DNA from: Chitinophagales bacterium | GTDB lineage: Bacteria; Bacteroidota; Bacteroidia; Chitinophagales; UBA10324 | Direction of reading: 5' to 3' | Assembly: GCA_026786335.1 (NCBI GenBank) | Contig: JAJAYG010000394.1 | Location: 1-10,533 of the forward strand | Length of the DNA stretch: 10,533 nt | Part shown: piece after piece, positions 1 through 6,380 of the stretch | How the letters are laid out: every line of letters starts with the position of its first letter | Numbering within the stretch: the stretch's first letter is position 1 | Notes under the pieces: model-generated | The model's database searches: none | What the model was told of the DNA's origin: nothing | What the model saw: the letters and a program-made list of their open reading frames with translations, nothing else | Program-made: the position numbers and the translations under genes

Positions 1-417
1 AGTGCTGTGATTAATGATGAGGTGTAAAGAAATTGTGCTATCGCAACCTGCAGCATTGGTAAATGTTTGAGAGAAAGTTCCTGATTCCGTATATGTGATT
101 CCATTCAAATCATAACTATCACAAGCTTCAATAGTTGATGAAGATTCAGTGCTGTGATTAATGATGAGGTGCAATGAAATTGTGCTATCGCAACCTGCAG
201 CATTGGTAAATGTTTGAGAGAAAGTTCCTGATTCCGTATATGTGATTCCGTTCAAAACATAACTATCACATGCTTCAGTTGATGAAGAAGTTTGCGTACA
301 GTGATTGATAATTAAATGTAAACTTATTGAGCTATCGCAACCACCAACATTAGTTAATGATTGAGAAAAAGTTCCTGATTCGGTATATGTTATTCCATTT
401 AAAACATAACTGTCGCA
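1..417 (-). repeat. 147-bp tandem coding repeats, two nearly identical
   Basis: The period is exactly 147 bp (49 codons): units at 417-271, 270-124 and 123-1 (the last cut by the edge). By direct comparison, 1-120 and 148-267 differ at only four positions, so the last two units are a recent duplication, whereas the first unit (271-417) is clearly more diverged. Each unit carries two Cys (start of CDSY and of GCDS). The array probably continues past the left edge. Such units can expand or contract by slipped pairing. Confidence 0.85.
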
Positions 418-1911
418 AGCTGTTATAGAAATAGAAGATGCTGTATTAATACATTGATGGTTATTAATCTTGTGGATGTACGCATCATAGTTACCTTCTG
501 AAGTTAGATTAAATTCAAGTAATGAATCAGGGTCAAAATCCGAAGTGTTTTCGAAAAATCCTGTTGTTAAAATATCTCCGAAAACGTCAACGTCAATTCT
601 TAAACTGCCATCATGTTTTTTTCCACCCATTGAGCGAGCCCATTGAAATTCGCCTGCATCATTTAGTTTCAGAAAGAAAACATCAGCAAGACCTTTTGAT
701 TTCAGATTATAAATTCCGGCACCCGGGTTAAAATCAACAGTGGATAAAAATGCGCCTGTCACATAAAGAAAACCATCTTGATCAAGATCAAGTGTGGTAC
801 CTGTATTCTCGGTATCTGCACCAATACTTTCAGCCCATTGAAAATCGCCTGTGTCATCTAACTTCATTATAAAAATATCAGCCTGTCCTTGAGAAGTAAG
901 GTTGAAAACTCCTGAACCCGGATCAAAATCTGCAGTGTTCCGGAAAAATCCTGTAACATAAATATTACCTTCTGCATCAGCACCTAAACCGGTAGCTTGG
1001 TCATCTAATGTACCTCCGATAGATTTTGCCCAAAGAAAATTCCCTTCACTACTAAGCTTTGAAATAAAAATATCAGTTAAGCCAACTGCTGTTAAGTTGA
1101 AAACACTTGCACCGGGATCAAAGTCAACTGTATTTTGATAATAGCCAATGCAATAAACGTCACCTGCATTATTTATATAAATTTCATAACTCTGATCGTC
1201 AGTTATTCCACCAAAACTTTTTCCGTAAATGAAATTTCCATTTGCATCAAGTTTGCTGATAAAAACATCATTGCCACCATTTGAAGTAAGATTTGAAACT
1301 CCGGCACCTGGATCAAAATCAACTGTTTTTTGAAATCGACCGGAAGTATAAACATTTCCATTATGATCGGTTACAATTGAGATAGCCCGATCATCATTTG
1401 TTCCACCAAGTTTTTTAGCCCAAATAAAATTTCCGTCAGCATCAAGTTTATCAATGAAAACATCCCTGTCGCCATCCGAAGTGAGGTTGAATACTCCGGC
1501 ATTGGGATCAAAATCAGCAGTGGAAGCAAAGAATCCGGCAACGTAAACACTTCCATCATCAGCAATATTTATTGCCCATCCACGGTCATCACCAGACCCA
1601 CCGATTCTTTTTGCCCAAATAAAATTTCCGCCCGAATCAAGCTTTGAAACATAAGCATCAAAACTGTCACTTGTTGCTGTGAGGTTGAAAATTCCGGGTC
1701 CAGGATCAAAGTCCACTGTCTTTTTAAAATAACCTGTTGAGTATACATTCCCCGATGCATCGGATTTTACTGCGTATCCCCAATCACCTCCGGTCCAGCC
1801 AAAATTGTGTACCCAATCTAATTGCGGACTTTGAGCTTTTACTAAATGCGCTGGGAGGATAAATGCAATAAATACTATTGCAAAAGAAATTTGGTGTATT
1901 TTTTTTGTCAT
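1..1911 (-). CDS. Secreted SBBP-type seven-bladed beta-propeller protein with Cys-containing tandem repeats (3' end outside window)
   Basis: The reading frame is open from ATG 1909-1911 to the left edge: 637 residues are visible and no stop is reached. Residues 1-26 form a signal peptide (MTKK, a hydrophobic stretch, then VKA before Q27). Residues about 33-495 hold seven copies of a roughly 66-residue unit with the landmarks 'FIWAK.(I/L)GG..DD', 'G(N/D)(V/I)Y..G.F', 'DFDPG.GVFNLT' and 'D(V/I)F(I)SKLD..GNF'. This matches the SBBP beta-propeller repeat family, and seven copies are enough for a closed propeller. From C499 follow 49-residue units (starts 499, 548, 597) reading CDSY.LNGITYTESGTFSQ, then GCDS and HLIINH. 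Similar Cys-paired modules are common in long Bacteroidota surface proteins that end in a T9SS sorting domain; that domain would lie beyond the edge, so export by T9SS is inference. The likely role is an extracellular adhesin or scaffold; the ligand is unknown. No Shine-Dalgarno is visible. Confidence 0.85.
   Translation of the reverse strand, partial: MTKKIHQISFAIVFIAFILPAHLVKAQSPQLDWVHNFGWTGGDWGYAVKSDASGNVYSTGYFKKTVDFDPGPGIFNLTATSDSFDAYVSKLDSGGNFIWAKRIGGSGDDRGWAINIADDGSVYVAGFFASTADFDPNAGVFNLTSDGDRDVFIDKLDADGNFIWAKKLGGTNDDRAISIVTDHNGNVYTSGRFQKTVDFDPGAGVSNLTSNGGNDVFISKLDANGNFIYGKSFGGITDDQSYEIYINNAGDVYCIGYYQNTVDFDPGASVFNLTAVGLTDIFISKLSSEGNFLWAKSIGGTLDDQATGLGADAEGNIYVTGFFRNTADFDPGSGVFNLTSQGQADIFIMKLDDTGDFQWAESIGADTENTGTTLDLDQDGFLYVTGAFLSTVDFNPGAGIYNLKSKGLADVFFLKLNDAGEFQWARSMGGKKHDGSLRIDVDVFGDILTTGFFENTSDFDPDSLLEFNLTSEGNYDAYIHKINNHQCINTASSISITACDSYVLNGITYTESGTFSQSLTNVGGCDSSISLHLIINHCTQTSSSTEACDSYVLNGITYTESGTFSQTFTNAAGCDSTISLHLIINHSTESSSTIEACDSYDLNGITYTESGTFSQTFTNAAGCDSTISLHLIINHST
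427..1815 (-). repeat. Seven SBBP beta-propeller blade repeats (about 200 bp each)
   Basis: These are in-frame protein repeats within the surface protein. The motif DF(D/N)P followed by a (V/I/S)xNL-type strand occurs seven times at about 66-residue spacing; the sixth copy is DFNPGAGIYNLK and the seventh, DFDPDSLLEFNLT, is the most diverged. DNA copies are clearly diverged from one another, so this is an old array, unlike the adjacent 147-bp units. Confidence 0.75.
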
Positions 1912-2139
1912 GTTTTTGTTTGTGTTAAAATATGAAACCATGAAATTAGATAATTAATTGCCTTGAAATTCAATTTTAAAAAACAAACTATTCCCACCTG
2001 TTAAAATTTATAATTGTTTAAGGTAAATGAAGGTCAGGTTTGTAAACAATTTTTCTGGAATGTTAATGTTTGTTAAGAATAATTTTTGGTATCAGATACT
2101 TCTATCATTTGCATTATTTTCATCGCGATAATTATATAC
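1912..2139. other. AT-rich divergent intergenic region
   Basis: This 228-bp spacer separates the minus-strand propeller gene from the plus-strand DUF3109 gene, so it must hold both promoters if each gene has its own. I found no exact TAnnTTTG box on either strand; 2063-2070 and 2080-2088 only approximate one for the plus gene. No RNA gene or terminator is visible. Confidence 0.4.
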
Positions 2140-2721
2140 ATGATTGCAATAGATAAAACCTTAGTATCCGATGATTTGCTCGAAAAGAAATTTGTTTGTG
2201 CATTAGATAAATGCAAAGGGGCTTGTTGCGTTGCAGGTGATTCGGGTGCACCATTGGATTGGGAAGAAACTTCAATAATTGAAAATGTATATGAAGAAGT
2301 TAAGCCCTATATGACTGATGAAGGAATTAAATCAGTTGATACTTATGGCAAATGGCTTATCGACAGTGATGGTGATTTTGTTACTCCACTAATTGATGGT
2401 GTTAAACAATGTGCTTTTGTTTTTTTTGAAAAAGGAATAGCGAAATGTGCTTTTGAAAAAGCTTACTATGATGGAAAGATTAAATGGAAGAAACCGATTT
2501 CATGTCATCTTTATCCTGTAAGAATTACCAAGCATGAAAACTATGATGCTGTTAATTACAACAAGTGGGAAGTTTGTTCACCCGCATGCGCAAATGGGGA
2601 AGCGCTGGGCGTTTCAGTTTTTGAGTTTGTAAAAGAGGCGCTTATTCGCAAGTATGGAGAAGAATGGTACAAACAACTTGAGGGCGCAGCAATTTTTAAA
2701 CTTGCAGAGGCAGAAAAATAG
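2140..2721 (+). CDS. DUF3109 family (YkgJ-like) cysteine-rich protein
   Basis: The protein has 193 residues if it starts at ATG 2140, giving MIAIDKTLVSDDLLEKKFVC, the conserved beginning of Bacteroidota DUF3109 proteins. The frame is open back to a TTG at 2086, but that adds 18 hydrophobic residues absent from the family, so I reject it. Nine cysteines are visible: C20, C25, C29 and C30 (CxxxxCxxxCC followed by GDSGAPL), C91, C103, C122 in SCHLYPVR, and C146/C150. This is the pattern of the wider UPF0153/YkgJ-like group, thought to bind a zinc or iron-sulfur centre; no reaction is established. There is no signal peptide or membrane segment, so it is probably cytoplasmic. It ends 50 bp from the convergent DoxX-like gene. 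The function remains unknown. Confidence 0.88.
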   Translation: MIAIDKTLVSDDLLEKKFVCALDKCKGACCVAGDSGAPLDWEETSIIENVYEEVKPYMTDEGIKSVDTYGKWLIDSDGDFVTPLIDGVKQCAFVFFEKGIAKCAFEKAYYDGKIKWKKPISCHLYPVRITKHENYDAVNYNKWEVCSPACANGEALGVSVFEFVKEALIRKYGEEWYKQLEGAAIFKLAEAEK

Positions 2722-2771
2722 AAAATGGTTCTCACGCAATTAACTTTTATTAAAAGATCATCTGCATTATT

Positions 2772-3302
2772 CTACGCAGCATCCTGATCTCTGATTGGTC
2801 TTATTTTCTTTTTCGCCAGAATTTTTTTCTGCAGTTCTTTATCTTCCGAAACGTATGCAGCTATAAAAATTGCAAGTGCAATAATCACAATATTTTTAAT
2901 AATATACTGACCAATAAGGTTAGGAATAAGAAACCCTTTCCAAACTAAATTTGGAAGAACTGCCAATGGACCAAACGTGGTGATCATATGTGGAATGAGC
3001 ATGTAAAGAGCCCATTTTTCTTTTCCGGGGAAAAGAAAAATTATGCCGATCACGCATTCATAAGCTCCAAAAATGTAAATGAATATTTTCCATGGTAGAA
3101 AGGGGACCGTATGATCATAAAGAGTATGCACCACACCCACTGCAGGGCTTAATTCAACCATCTTTAAAATACCAAACCATACAAATACAATACAGAAAGA
3201 AATTCTTGAAACGGGTATTGACACCTTTCTGAGAAAATTGAAGAATGAATTTTCTGAATTAATTCTTTCCCGATTAAGTCTGATAAATATATTTTCACCC
3301 AT
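2772..3302 (-). CDS. Four-helix membrane protein, DoxX/DUF417-like
   Basis: This 176-residue protein has four hydrophobic segments at about residues 30-48, 72-91, 97-116 and 133-151, with a basic N-terminus and a charged, Lys-rich tail from about residue 152. The segment order and the motif FVWFGILKMVELSP in the first helix, with a conserved-looking FGAYECVIGIIFLFPGK in the second, resemble the DoxX-like and DUF417/YkgB inner-membrane families. Those families are small four-helix proteins with poorly defined roles, some linked to redox or stress functions. The assignment is by topology and general resemblance; no catalytic residue is evident. It starts at ATG 3300-3302, 26 bp downstream of a minus-strand -7 box, and is convergent with the DUF3109 gene. 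It is most likely a single-gene transcript. Confidence 0.7.
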   Translation of the reverse strand: MGENIFIRLNRERINSENSFFNFLRKVSIPVSRISFCIVFVWFGILKMVELSPAVGVVHTLYDHTVPFLPWKIFIYIFGAYECVIGIIFLFPGKEKWALYMLIPHMITTFGPLAVLPNLVWKGFLIPNLIGQYIIKNIVIIALAIFIAAYVSEDKELQKKILAKKKIRPIRDQDAA

Positions 3303-3484
3303 ATAATTGAAATATCAAATTCTTAAGCAAAGGTACTTTACAATTAAGCAAATCTGAAATCATGAGCTGGTTATTAGCTTCCGATACGTGTGATCAATAA
3401 AATAAGTTTTCGAGTATGACCTCGATTTGAATATTCTATTTCAAGAGAGATGAATAAAATATTTACAATTATTTTCACTGCCTT
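3303..3484. other. Divergent intergenic region
   Basis: This 182-bp spacer lies between the DoxX-like gene (minus) and the polyprenyl synthase gene (plus). Apart from the minus-strand -7 box I see no exact plus-strand TAnnTTTG and no Shine-Dalgarno before ATG 3485. No RNA gene is visible. Confidence 0.4.
3328..3335 (-). promoter_or_regulatory. -7 box (TAnnTTTG) for the DoxX-like gene
   Basis: The minus strand reads TACCTTTG, an exact match to the Bacteroidota -7 consensus, 25 bp before the ATG. A TTTG lies at 3349-3352, but at 13 bp it is closer than the usual -33 spacing, so only the -7 element is convincing. Confidence 0.45.
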
Positions 3485-4456
3485 ATGAATTCGCTTGATG
3501 AAATAAGAAAACCGATTGTTGAAGATCTCAAACTTTTTGAAGAAAAGTTTCGCGATTCAATGAAGAGCAAGGTTGCACTGCTTGATGCAATCACCCGCTA
3601 CATTGTAAAATCAAAAGGCAAGCAGGTGCGGCCGATGTTTGTTTTTCTTGCCGCAAAACTGGTTGGCGCAGTAAGCGAGTCAACGCATACTGCAGCTGCA
3701 TTAATTGAGTTGTTGCACACTGCAACACTGGTACATGATGATGTGGTGGATGATTCTTACGAGCGCCGTGGTTTTTTTTCGATCAATGCAATTTGGAAAA
3801 ATAAGATTGCAGTTTTGGTGGGTGATTATTTATTGTCAAAAGGTTTGTTGCTGAGTATTAATAATGGTGAGTTCAGATTACTGCGTTTAGTATCTGATGC
3901 TGTGCGTGAAATGAGTGAAGGCGAATTATTACAAATTGAAAAAGCAAGAAGACTTGATATTAAAGAAGAAGATTATTTTGAAATCATCAGACAAAAGACT
4001 GCTACATTAATTTCTTCTGCCTGCGCTTGCGGTGCTGCTTCTGCCACAACCGATGATGAAGTTGTTTCTAAATTAAAATTATTTGGAGAGAAGATTGGAA
4101 TTGCTTTTCAGATCAAAGATGATTTACTTGATTTTGGTGACGAGAATATTGGAAAGCCAAAAGGAATTGATTTAAAAGAAAAGAAAATGACGCTGCCGGT
4201 GATTTACCTGTTAAAGAATTCTTCTTATCTTCAAAAAAGAAAAATTATTAATACCATTAAAAATCACAACAAAGAAGTTTTACGTGTGCAGGAAGTAATT
4301 GAATTGGTAAAAAAATCGGGTGGTATTGAATACGCAACACAAAAAATGAATGAGTTTAAACAAGAAGCACTTCAGATTCTTTTTTCATTTCCCGAATCAC
4401 CTGCAAGAAATTCGCTTGAAGACTTAGTTGCATTTACAACTGACAGAAAAAAATAG
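3485..4456 (+). CDS. Long-chain all-trans polyprenyl diphosphate synthase (octaprenyl/heptaprenyl type)
   Basis: The protein has 323 residues, the normal family length. It condenses isopentenyl diphosphate units onto an allylic diphosphate to make the prenyl chain, in this phylum most likely the menaquinone side chain. Visible landmarks are GKQVRP at 45-50 (isopentenyl-diphosphate binding Lys/Arg), the first aspartate-rich motif D85-D86-V-V-D89-D90 followed by R94-R95, K171-T172, the second motif QIKDDLLDF with D212, D213 and D216, and the late loop GKPKGIDLKEKKMTLP at 223-238. The residues four and five before the first motif are T81 and A80, both small. In this family bulky residues there cap the chain, so a long product is expected, but exact chain length cannot be read. 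The protein is cytosolic or peripheral to the membrane, with no signal peptide. It looks intact and appears to be a stand-alone gene. The symbol ispB is often used for such genes but is not assigned here. Confidence 0.93.
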   Translation: MNSLDEIRKPIVEDLKLFEEKFRDSMKSKVALLDAITRYIVKSKGKQVRPMFVFLAAKLVGAVSESTHTAAALIELLHTATLVHDDVVDDSYERRGFFSINAIWKNKIAVLVGDYLLSKGLLLSINNGEFRLLRLVSDAVREMSEGELLQIEKARRLDIKEEDYFEIIRQKTATLISSACACGAASATTDDEVVSKLKLFGEKIGIAFQIKDDLLDFGDENIGKPKGIDLKEKKMTLPVIYLLKNSSYLQKRKIINTIKNHNKEVLRVQEVIELVKKSGGIEYATQKMNEFKQEALQILFSFPESPARNSLEDLVAFTTDRKK

Positions 4457-4650
4457 GATTTATGCTCTCATGAGAAGATCATCAGATGGATAAACGAATA
4501 CTTTGCATTAATCTTTTCTCTTTTTACTTTATTTAGTGGCCTGTTTCCTTCACACCAACTACTTTTATTTTTGTTTTTATTTTGGTTGCTGATGACACTG
4601 ATTCATGAAGGCAGACGAGTGAGGAGATCATTTTATATTTGCAAATCACA
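4457..4650. other. T-rich intergenic region with no recognisable gene
   Basis: The region follows the polyprenyl synthase stop. It contains T-rich runs (about 4510-4535 and 4562-4583) and a 10-bp palindrome at 4466-4475. No loop-bearing terminator hairpin, RNA gene or credible start codon is visible. Confidence 0.4.
4634..4641 (+). promoter_or_regulatory. -7 box (TATATTTG) before the 4651 reading frame
   Basis: An exact match to TAnnTTTG, but its last base is only 9 bp from ATG 4651, so the transcript would be almost leaderless. No -33 TTG is found at normal spacing. It is kept because it supports a former plus-strand gene start here. Confidence 0.25.
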
Positions 4651-4710
4651 ATGAATCAATTCCGGATAATTGCGCTGAGTATTTTTTTGATTCTTCTTTG
4701 TAGGGAATCT
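4651..4710 (+). pseudogene. Possible 5' remnant of a secreted or outer-membrane protein gene
   Basis: ATG 4651 opens MNQFRIIALSIFLILLC, a textbook signal-peptide start (polar, one Arg, then a long hydrophobic core). A TATATTTG box sits just upstream at 4634-4641. The frame then runs at about 4705 into DNA that is the antisense 3' end of the minus-strand repeat protein, and it stops at 4780-4782 after 43 codons with no sensible mature protein. I read it as a gene start cut off by a junction near 4703-4716. It could instead be a chance hydrophobic frame in T-rich DNA; the short distance from box to ATG is a weakness. Confidence 0.35.
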
Positions 4711-4713
4711 GGT

Positions 4714-5298
4714 TTACACCAATTTTTGGGTGCTGTCCCAGTTGCTGCCCAACGTATTCCAAGCAAAGTAAACCTGCTGTAAAAGGTTATTATTAGCATC
4801 ATACTTATTCTGGATCAAGGTTCCGTTGAACCAATTCATATTGGTGTTATCCCATAATTGAATTGTTACAGAAAGAATATTCTTTTGTACATCGAAGGTA
4901 TTTATAAGTTTTGTCTCATAGTTCCACATTCCGGTGCCGATGTCGTACGATTGAATCGTTTGCGTGGTGTCATTTTTATTGGCATCGTATAAATAAGAGG
5001 AAGTTCTGTTTGAAATCCATCCTGTATCCGCATCATTGATCAATTGATTGAAGGTTGATAACAAAGTATCGGAGTTGTAAAGCAATTCAGAAGAATCGGT
5101 GCTTAGCCAAACGGAAGAAGGCAAGTCAAATGTGTCGGCTCTTGTTCCCGACAAAATAAATTTTTCTTCAAGTAATTTTGTTAGGTTGATGTTAAAACTG
5201 TTGTTGATTAATTGATTTGAATGGTTAGCTAAGATTGAATTTTGTTGCGCTATTCCAAGTGATGGAAGAAGCAACATTAAAAAAAATATTTTTCTCAT
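4714..5298 (-). CDS. Secreted 31-residue-repeat protein, apparently cut short in its fourth repeat
   Basis: The protein is 194 residues with a clear signal peptide (MRKIFFLMLLLPSLGIA before QQ). From W94 it is built of exactly 31-residue units beginning at W94, W125, W156 and W187, with a central (Y/F)D.(N/Q)(K/N)N pattern (for example NKYDANNNLL). Arrays of this W-plus-YDANNN type are common in Bacteroidota surface proteins that end in a T9SS sorting domain. Here the fourth unit stops after 8 residues (WDSTQKLV) and no sorting domain follows in any frame. The 3' end therefore looks truncated at a junction near 4710-4716. The gene has its own ATG 5296-5298 and lies downstream of a terminator that separates it from the preceding minus-strand gene. 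Whether the product is stable or exported is unknown. The signal and repeats are seen directly; the truncation is inferred from the broken period. Confidence 0.7.
   Translation of the reverse strand: MRKIFFLMLLLPSLGIAQQNSILANHSNQLINNSFNINLTKLLEEKFILSGTRADTFDLPSSVWLSTDSSELLYNSDTLLSTFNQLINDADTGWISNRTSSYLYDANKNDTTQTIQSYDIGTGMWNYETKLINTFDVQKNILSVTIQLWDNTNMNWFNGTLIQNKYDANNNLLQQVYFAWNTLGSNWDSTQKLV
4717..5019 (-). repeat. 31-residue (93-bp) protein repeats, three full and one broken
   Basis: Units start at Trp codons for residues 94, 125, 156 and 187, an exact 31-residue period. The repeats are recognisable only at the protein level; their DNA is well diverged. The fourth is interrupted by TAA at 4714-4716. 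Confidence 0.65.
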
Positions 5299-5320
5299 GT
5301 TGTTTGATTTTTATTTTTTG

Positions 5321-5354
5321 TTAAAAAAGAAAATGAGGCGCAACTGAATGCGCC
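5321..5354 (-). terminator. Rho-independent terminator of the T9SS-cargo gene
   Basis: On the minus strand GGCGCA pairs with TGCGCC around a TTCAGT loop (5337-5354), followed by TCATTTTCTTTTTT. It lies 33 bp after the stop at 5387 and just before the next minus-strand start at 5298, so the two minus-strand genes are probably separate transcripts. Confidence 0.75.
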
Positions 5355-5386
5355 CCATGTTCATTAGCAATAACTGAATCTTAAAA

Positions 5387-6100
5387 TTATTTATTTAAAA
5401 TAATACTTTCTACAAAACGGTGTGTTCCGTCATTTACTTCAACACTATACACACCTGTTGTAACATTATCAAGTGCAATGAGTGCATCAGCATCTGTACT
5501 TACTTTTTCAGCTGAGTATACAATTTGACCAAGTGTGTTAATCACTTTAATTGTTACAACTGTTCCTAATTCAAAACCATTCATTGCAACATTGAAACTT
5601 CCGGTTGAAGGGTTAGGGTATGTTGAAATTGCTGCAGATGATTCTTCAACTTCATTACCTAATCTCGCATTTGTTGAGCAAGTGAATTTGGTTGATGCCC
5701 CAGTGTTACCACTTGCGCATGTTCCTCGAACTTGAAAGTCATAAGAAGTATTAGAAAGTAAACCTGTAGTTAAGTAGCTGGTAACATTTCCAACCGTTAT
5801 CCATGATCCGTAAGAATTATCTGAACTCTTTTTGAAATGAACCTGATAACCTGTAACCAAACCTGTAAGCGAATTAGACCAGAAAATGGTAATGCTACTC
5901 GAGGTTTTAGTGCAGGTAGTTACAAGCGGTTTCAATTTTGCAATTTTAATTCCCGCAGTTTTAAATGAGCAAGCTCCACCCGCATCATACACAGTAATTG
6001 TAAAAGTGCCTTTTGCAAGTCCACTGATATCTTGTGAAGTTGCACCATTTGACCATACATAGGAATATGGAGCAATTCCACGGCAACCAGTTTTTTGAAT
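5387..6100 (-). CDS. C-terminal part of a T9SS-secreted adhesin (SprB repeat, fibronectin III, type A sorting domain); 5' truncated
   Basis: The frame is open from 6100 down to TAA 5387-5389, 237 codons, bounded upstream by an in-frame TAG at 6101-6103. Residues about 5-40 are a SprB-type repeat (GIAPYSYVWSNGATSQDISG then LAKGTFTITV), 58-142 a fibronectin type III domain (TSSSITIFWS, GYQVHFK, LLSNTSYDFQVR), and 157-237 a type A T9SS sorting domain (STYPNPSTGSF, VINTLGQIVYS, TTGVYSVEVNDG, ending SIILNK). This sorting domain directs passage through the type IX translocon and attachment at or release from the cell surface. Domains of this kind normally end proteins of several hundred to thousands of residues with a signal peptide, and none of that N-terminal part is present. 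The only possible start, GTG at 5990-5992, lies inside the SprB repeat and would give 201 residues without a signal, so this is most likely a dead fragment. A terminator follows. Confidence 0.82.
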   Translation of the reverse strand: MQKTGCRGIAPYSYVWSNGATSQDISGLAKGTFTITVYDAGGACSFKTAGIKIAKLKPLVTTCTKTSSSITIFWSNSLTGLVTGYQVHFKKSSDNSYGSWITVGNVTSYLTTGLLSNTSYDFQVRGTCASGNTGASTKFTCSTNARLGNEVEESSAAISTYPNPSTGSFNVAMNGFELGTVVTIKVINTLGQIVYSAEKVSTDADALIALDNVTTGVYSVEVNDGTHRFVESIILNK

Positions 6101-6195
6101 CTACAGAATATGATGACTACACAATGGGCGACCGACTTGTTGCGAGGCAACAGTTTGGATTTAATCTTGGTGTTGCTGTAAGTTATAAGTGGTAA
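6067..6195 (+). pseudogene. C-terminal remnant of an outer-membrane beta-barrel protein
   Basis: The plus frame ending at TAA 6193-6195 reads ESTEYDDYTMGDRL, then QQFGFNLGVAVSYKW before the stop. Alternating hydrophobic residues ending in an aromatic residue are what the last strand of an outer-membrane barrel looks like (the beta-signal used for insertion). An ATG exists at 6067, but upstream of about 6080 the DNA is the antisense of the SprB repeat, so only about 35-40 residues belong to the barrel gene and the rest is missing. Two short strands cannot form a barrel, so this is a remnant. The terminator at 6355-6380 may have served it. The barrel family cannot be named from so short a tail. 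Confidence 0.5.
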
Positions 6196-6261
6196 CTCAG
6201 ATTACAAAATAGCATCATTATAATTTAACGATGTTGAAAGGCTGTGGTAATAAGTCAGCTA

Positions 6262-6269
6262 TACTTTTG
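6262..6269 (+). promoter_or_regulatory. -7 box (TACTTTTG)
   Basis: An exact TAnnTTTG match. The surrounding 11-mer CTATACTTTTG (6259-6269) recurs at 10320-10330 before the last gene, supporting a real promoter element. Transcription would start near 6276, about 80 bp before the terminator. No -33 TTG is at normal spacing. Confidence 0.4.
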
Positions 6270-6275
6270 ATGCAT

Positions 6276-6380
6276 TGAAATAATTATTGTTGGCAAACTG
6301 ATCTGGCTGGTTTGGAATGCTTTGATAATTTTTTCAATACGCTTATCAGAGTTTAAGGCACCCCGTAAGGTGCCTTTTTT
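6276..6380 (+). ncRNA. Candidate small RNA between promoter box and terminator
   Basis: Inferred from a -7 box at 6262-6269 and an intrinsic terminator ending at 6380, which would delimit a roughly 105-nt transcript without an open frame. Internal pairings such as CAAAC/GTTTG and TGATAA/TTATCA could add two stems before the terminator hairpin. I recognise no known RNA family or riboswitch. It may simply be the 3' untranslated end of the broken barrel gene. Confidence 0.25.
6355..6380 (+). terminator. Strong Rho-independent terminator
   Basis: AAGGCACC (6355-6362) pairs perfectly with GGTGCCTT (6369-6376) around the loop CCGTAA, followed by a T run to 6380. It ends any transcript from the broken barrel gene or from the 6262 promoter box, and insulates the receptor gene downstream. 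Confidence 0.85.

Noticed and set aside
1..417. Regular repeats resembling a CRISPR or non-coding array
   Set aside because: The period is 147 bp, a whole number of codons, and the units translate into conserved 49-residue modules within an open frame; there are no short repeats with unique spacers.
2086..2139. TTG-initiated upstream extension of the DUF3109 gene
   Set aside because: It adds 18 hydrophobic residues before the conserved MIAIDKTL start and is not part of the family.
2741..2757. Short CTTTT/AAAAG inverted repeat between convergent genes as a shared terminator
   Set aside because: The stem is only five A/T-rich pairs (CTTTT-ATT-AAAAG) and would be too weak to call.
4466..4475. 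Perfect palindrome TCTCATGAGA
   Set aside because: It has no loop or T run, no gene with a matching promoter nearby, and ten bases is within chance in a window this long.
4457..4655. Hydrophobic plus-strand frame directly after the polyprenyl synthase stop
   Set aside because: It has no ATG, GTG or TTG at a sensible start, and its Leu/Phe content follows from T-rich DNA.
5932..6150. 72-codon minus-strand frame across the junction
   Set aside because: It is the alternate frame of the SprB/adhesin fragment and the barrel remnant, with no recognisable domain.
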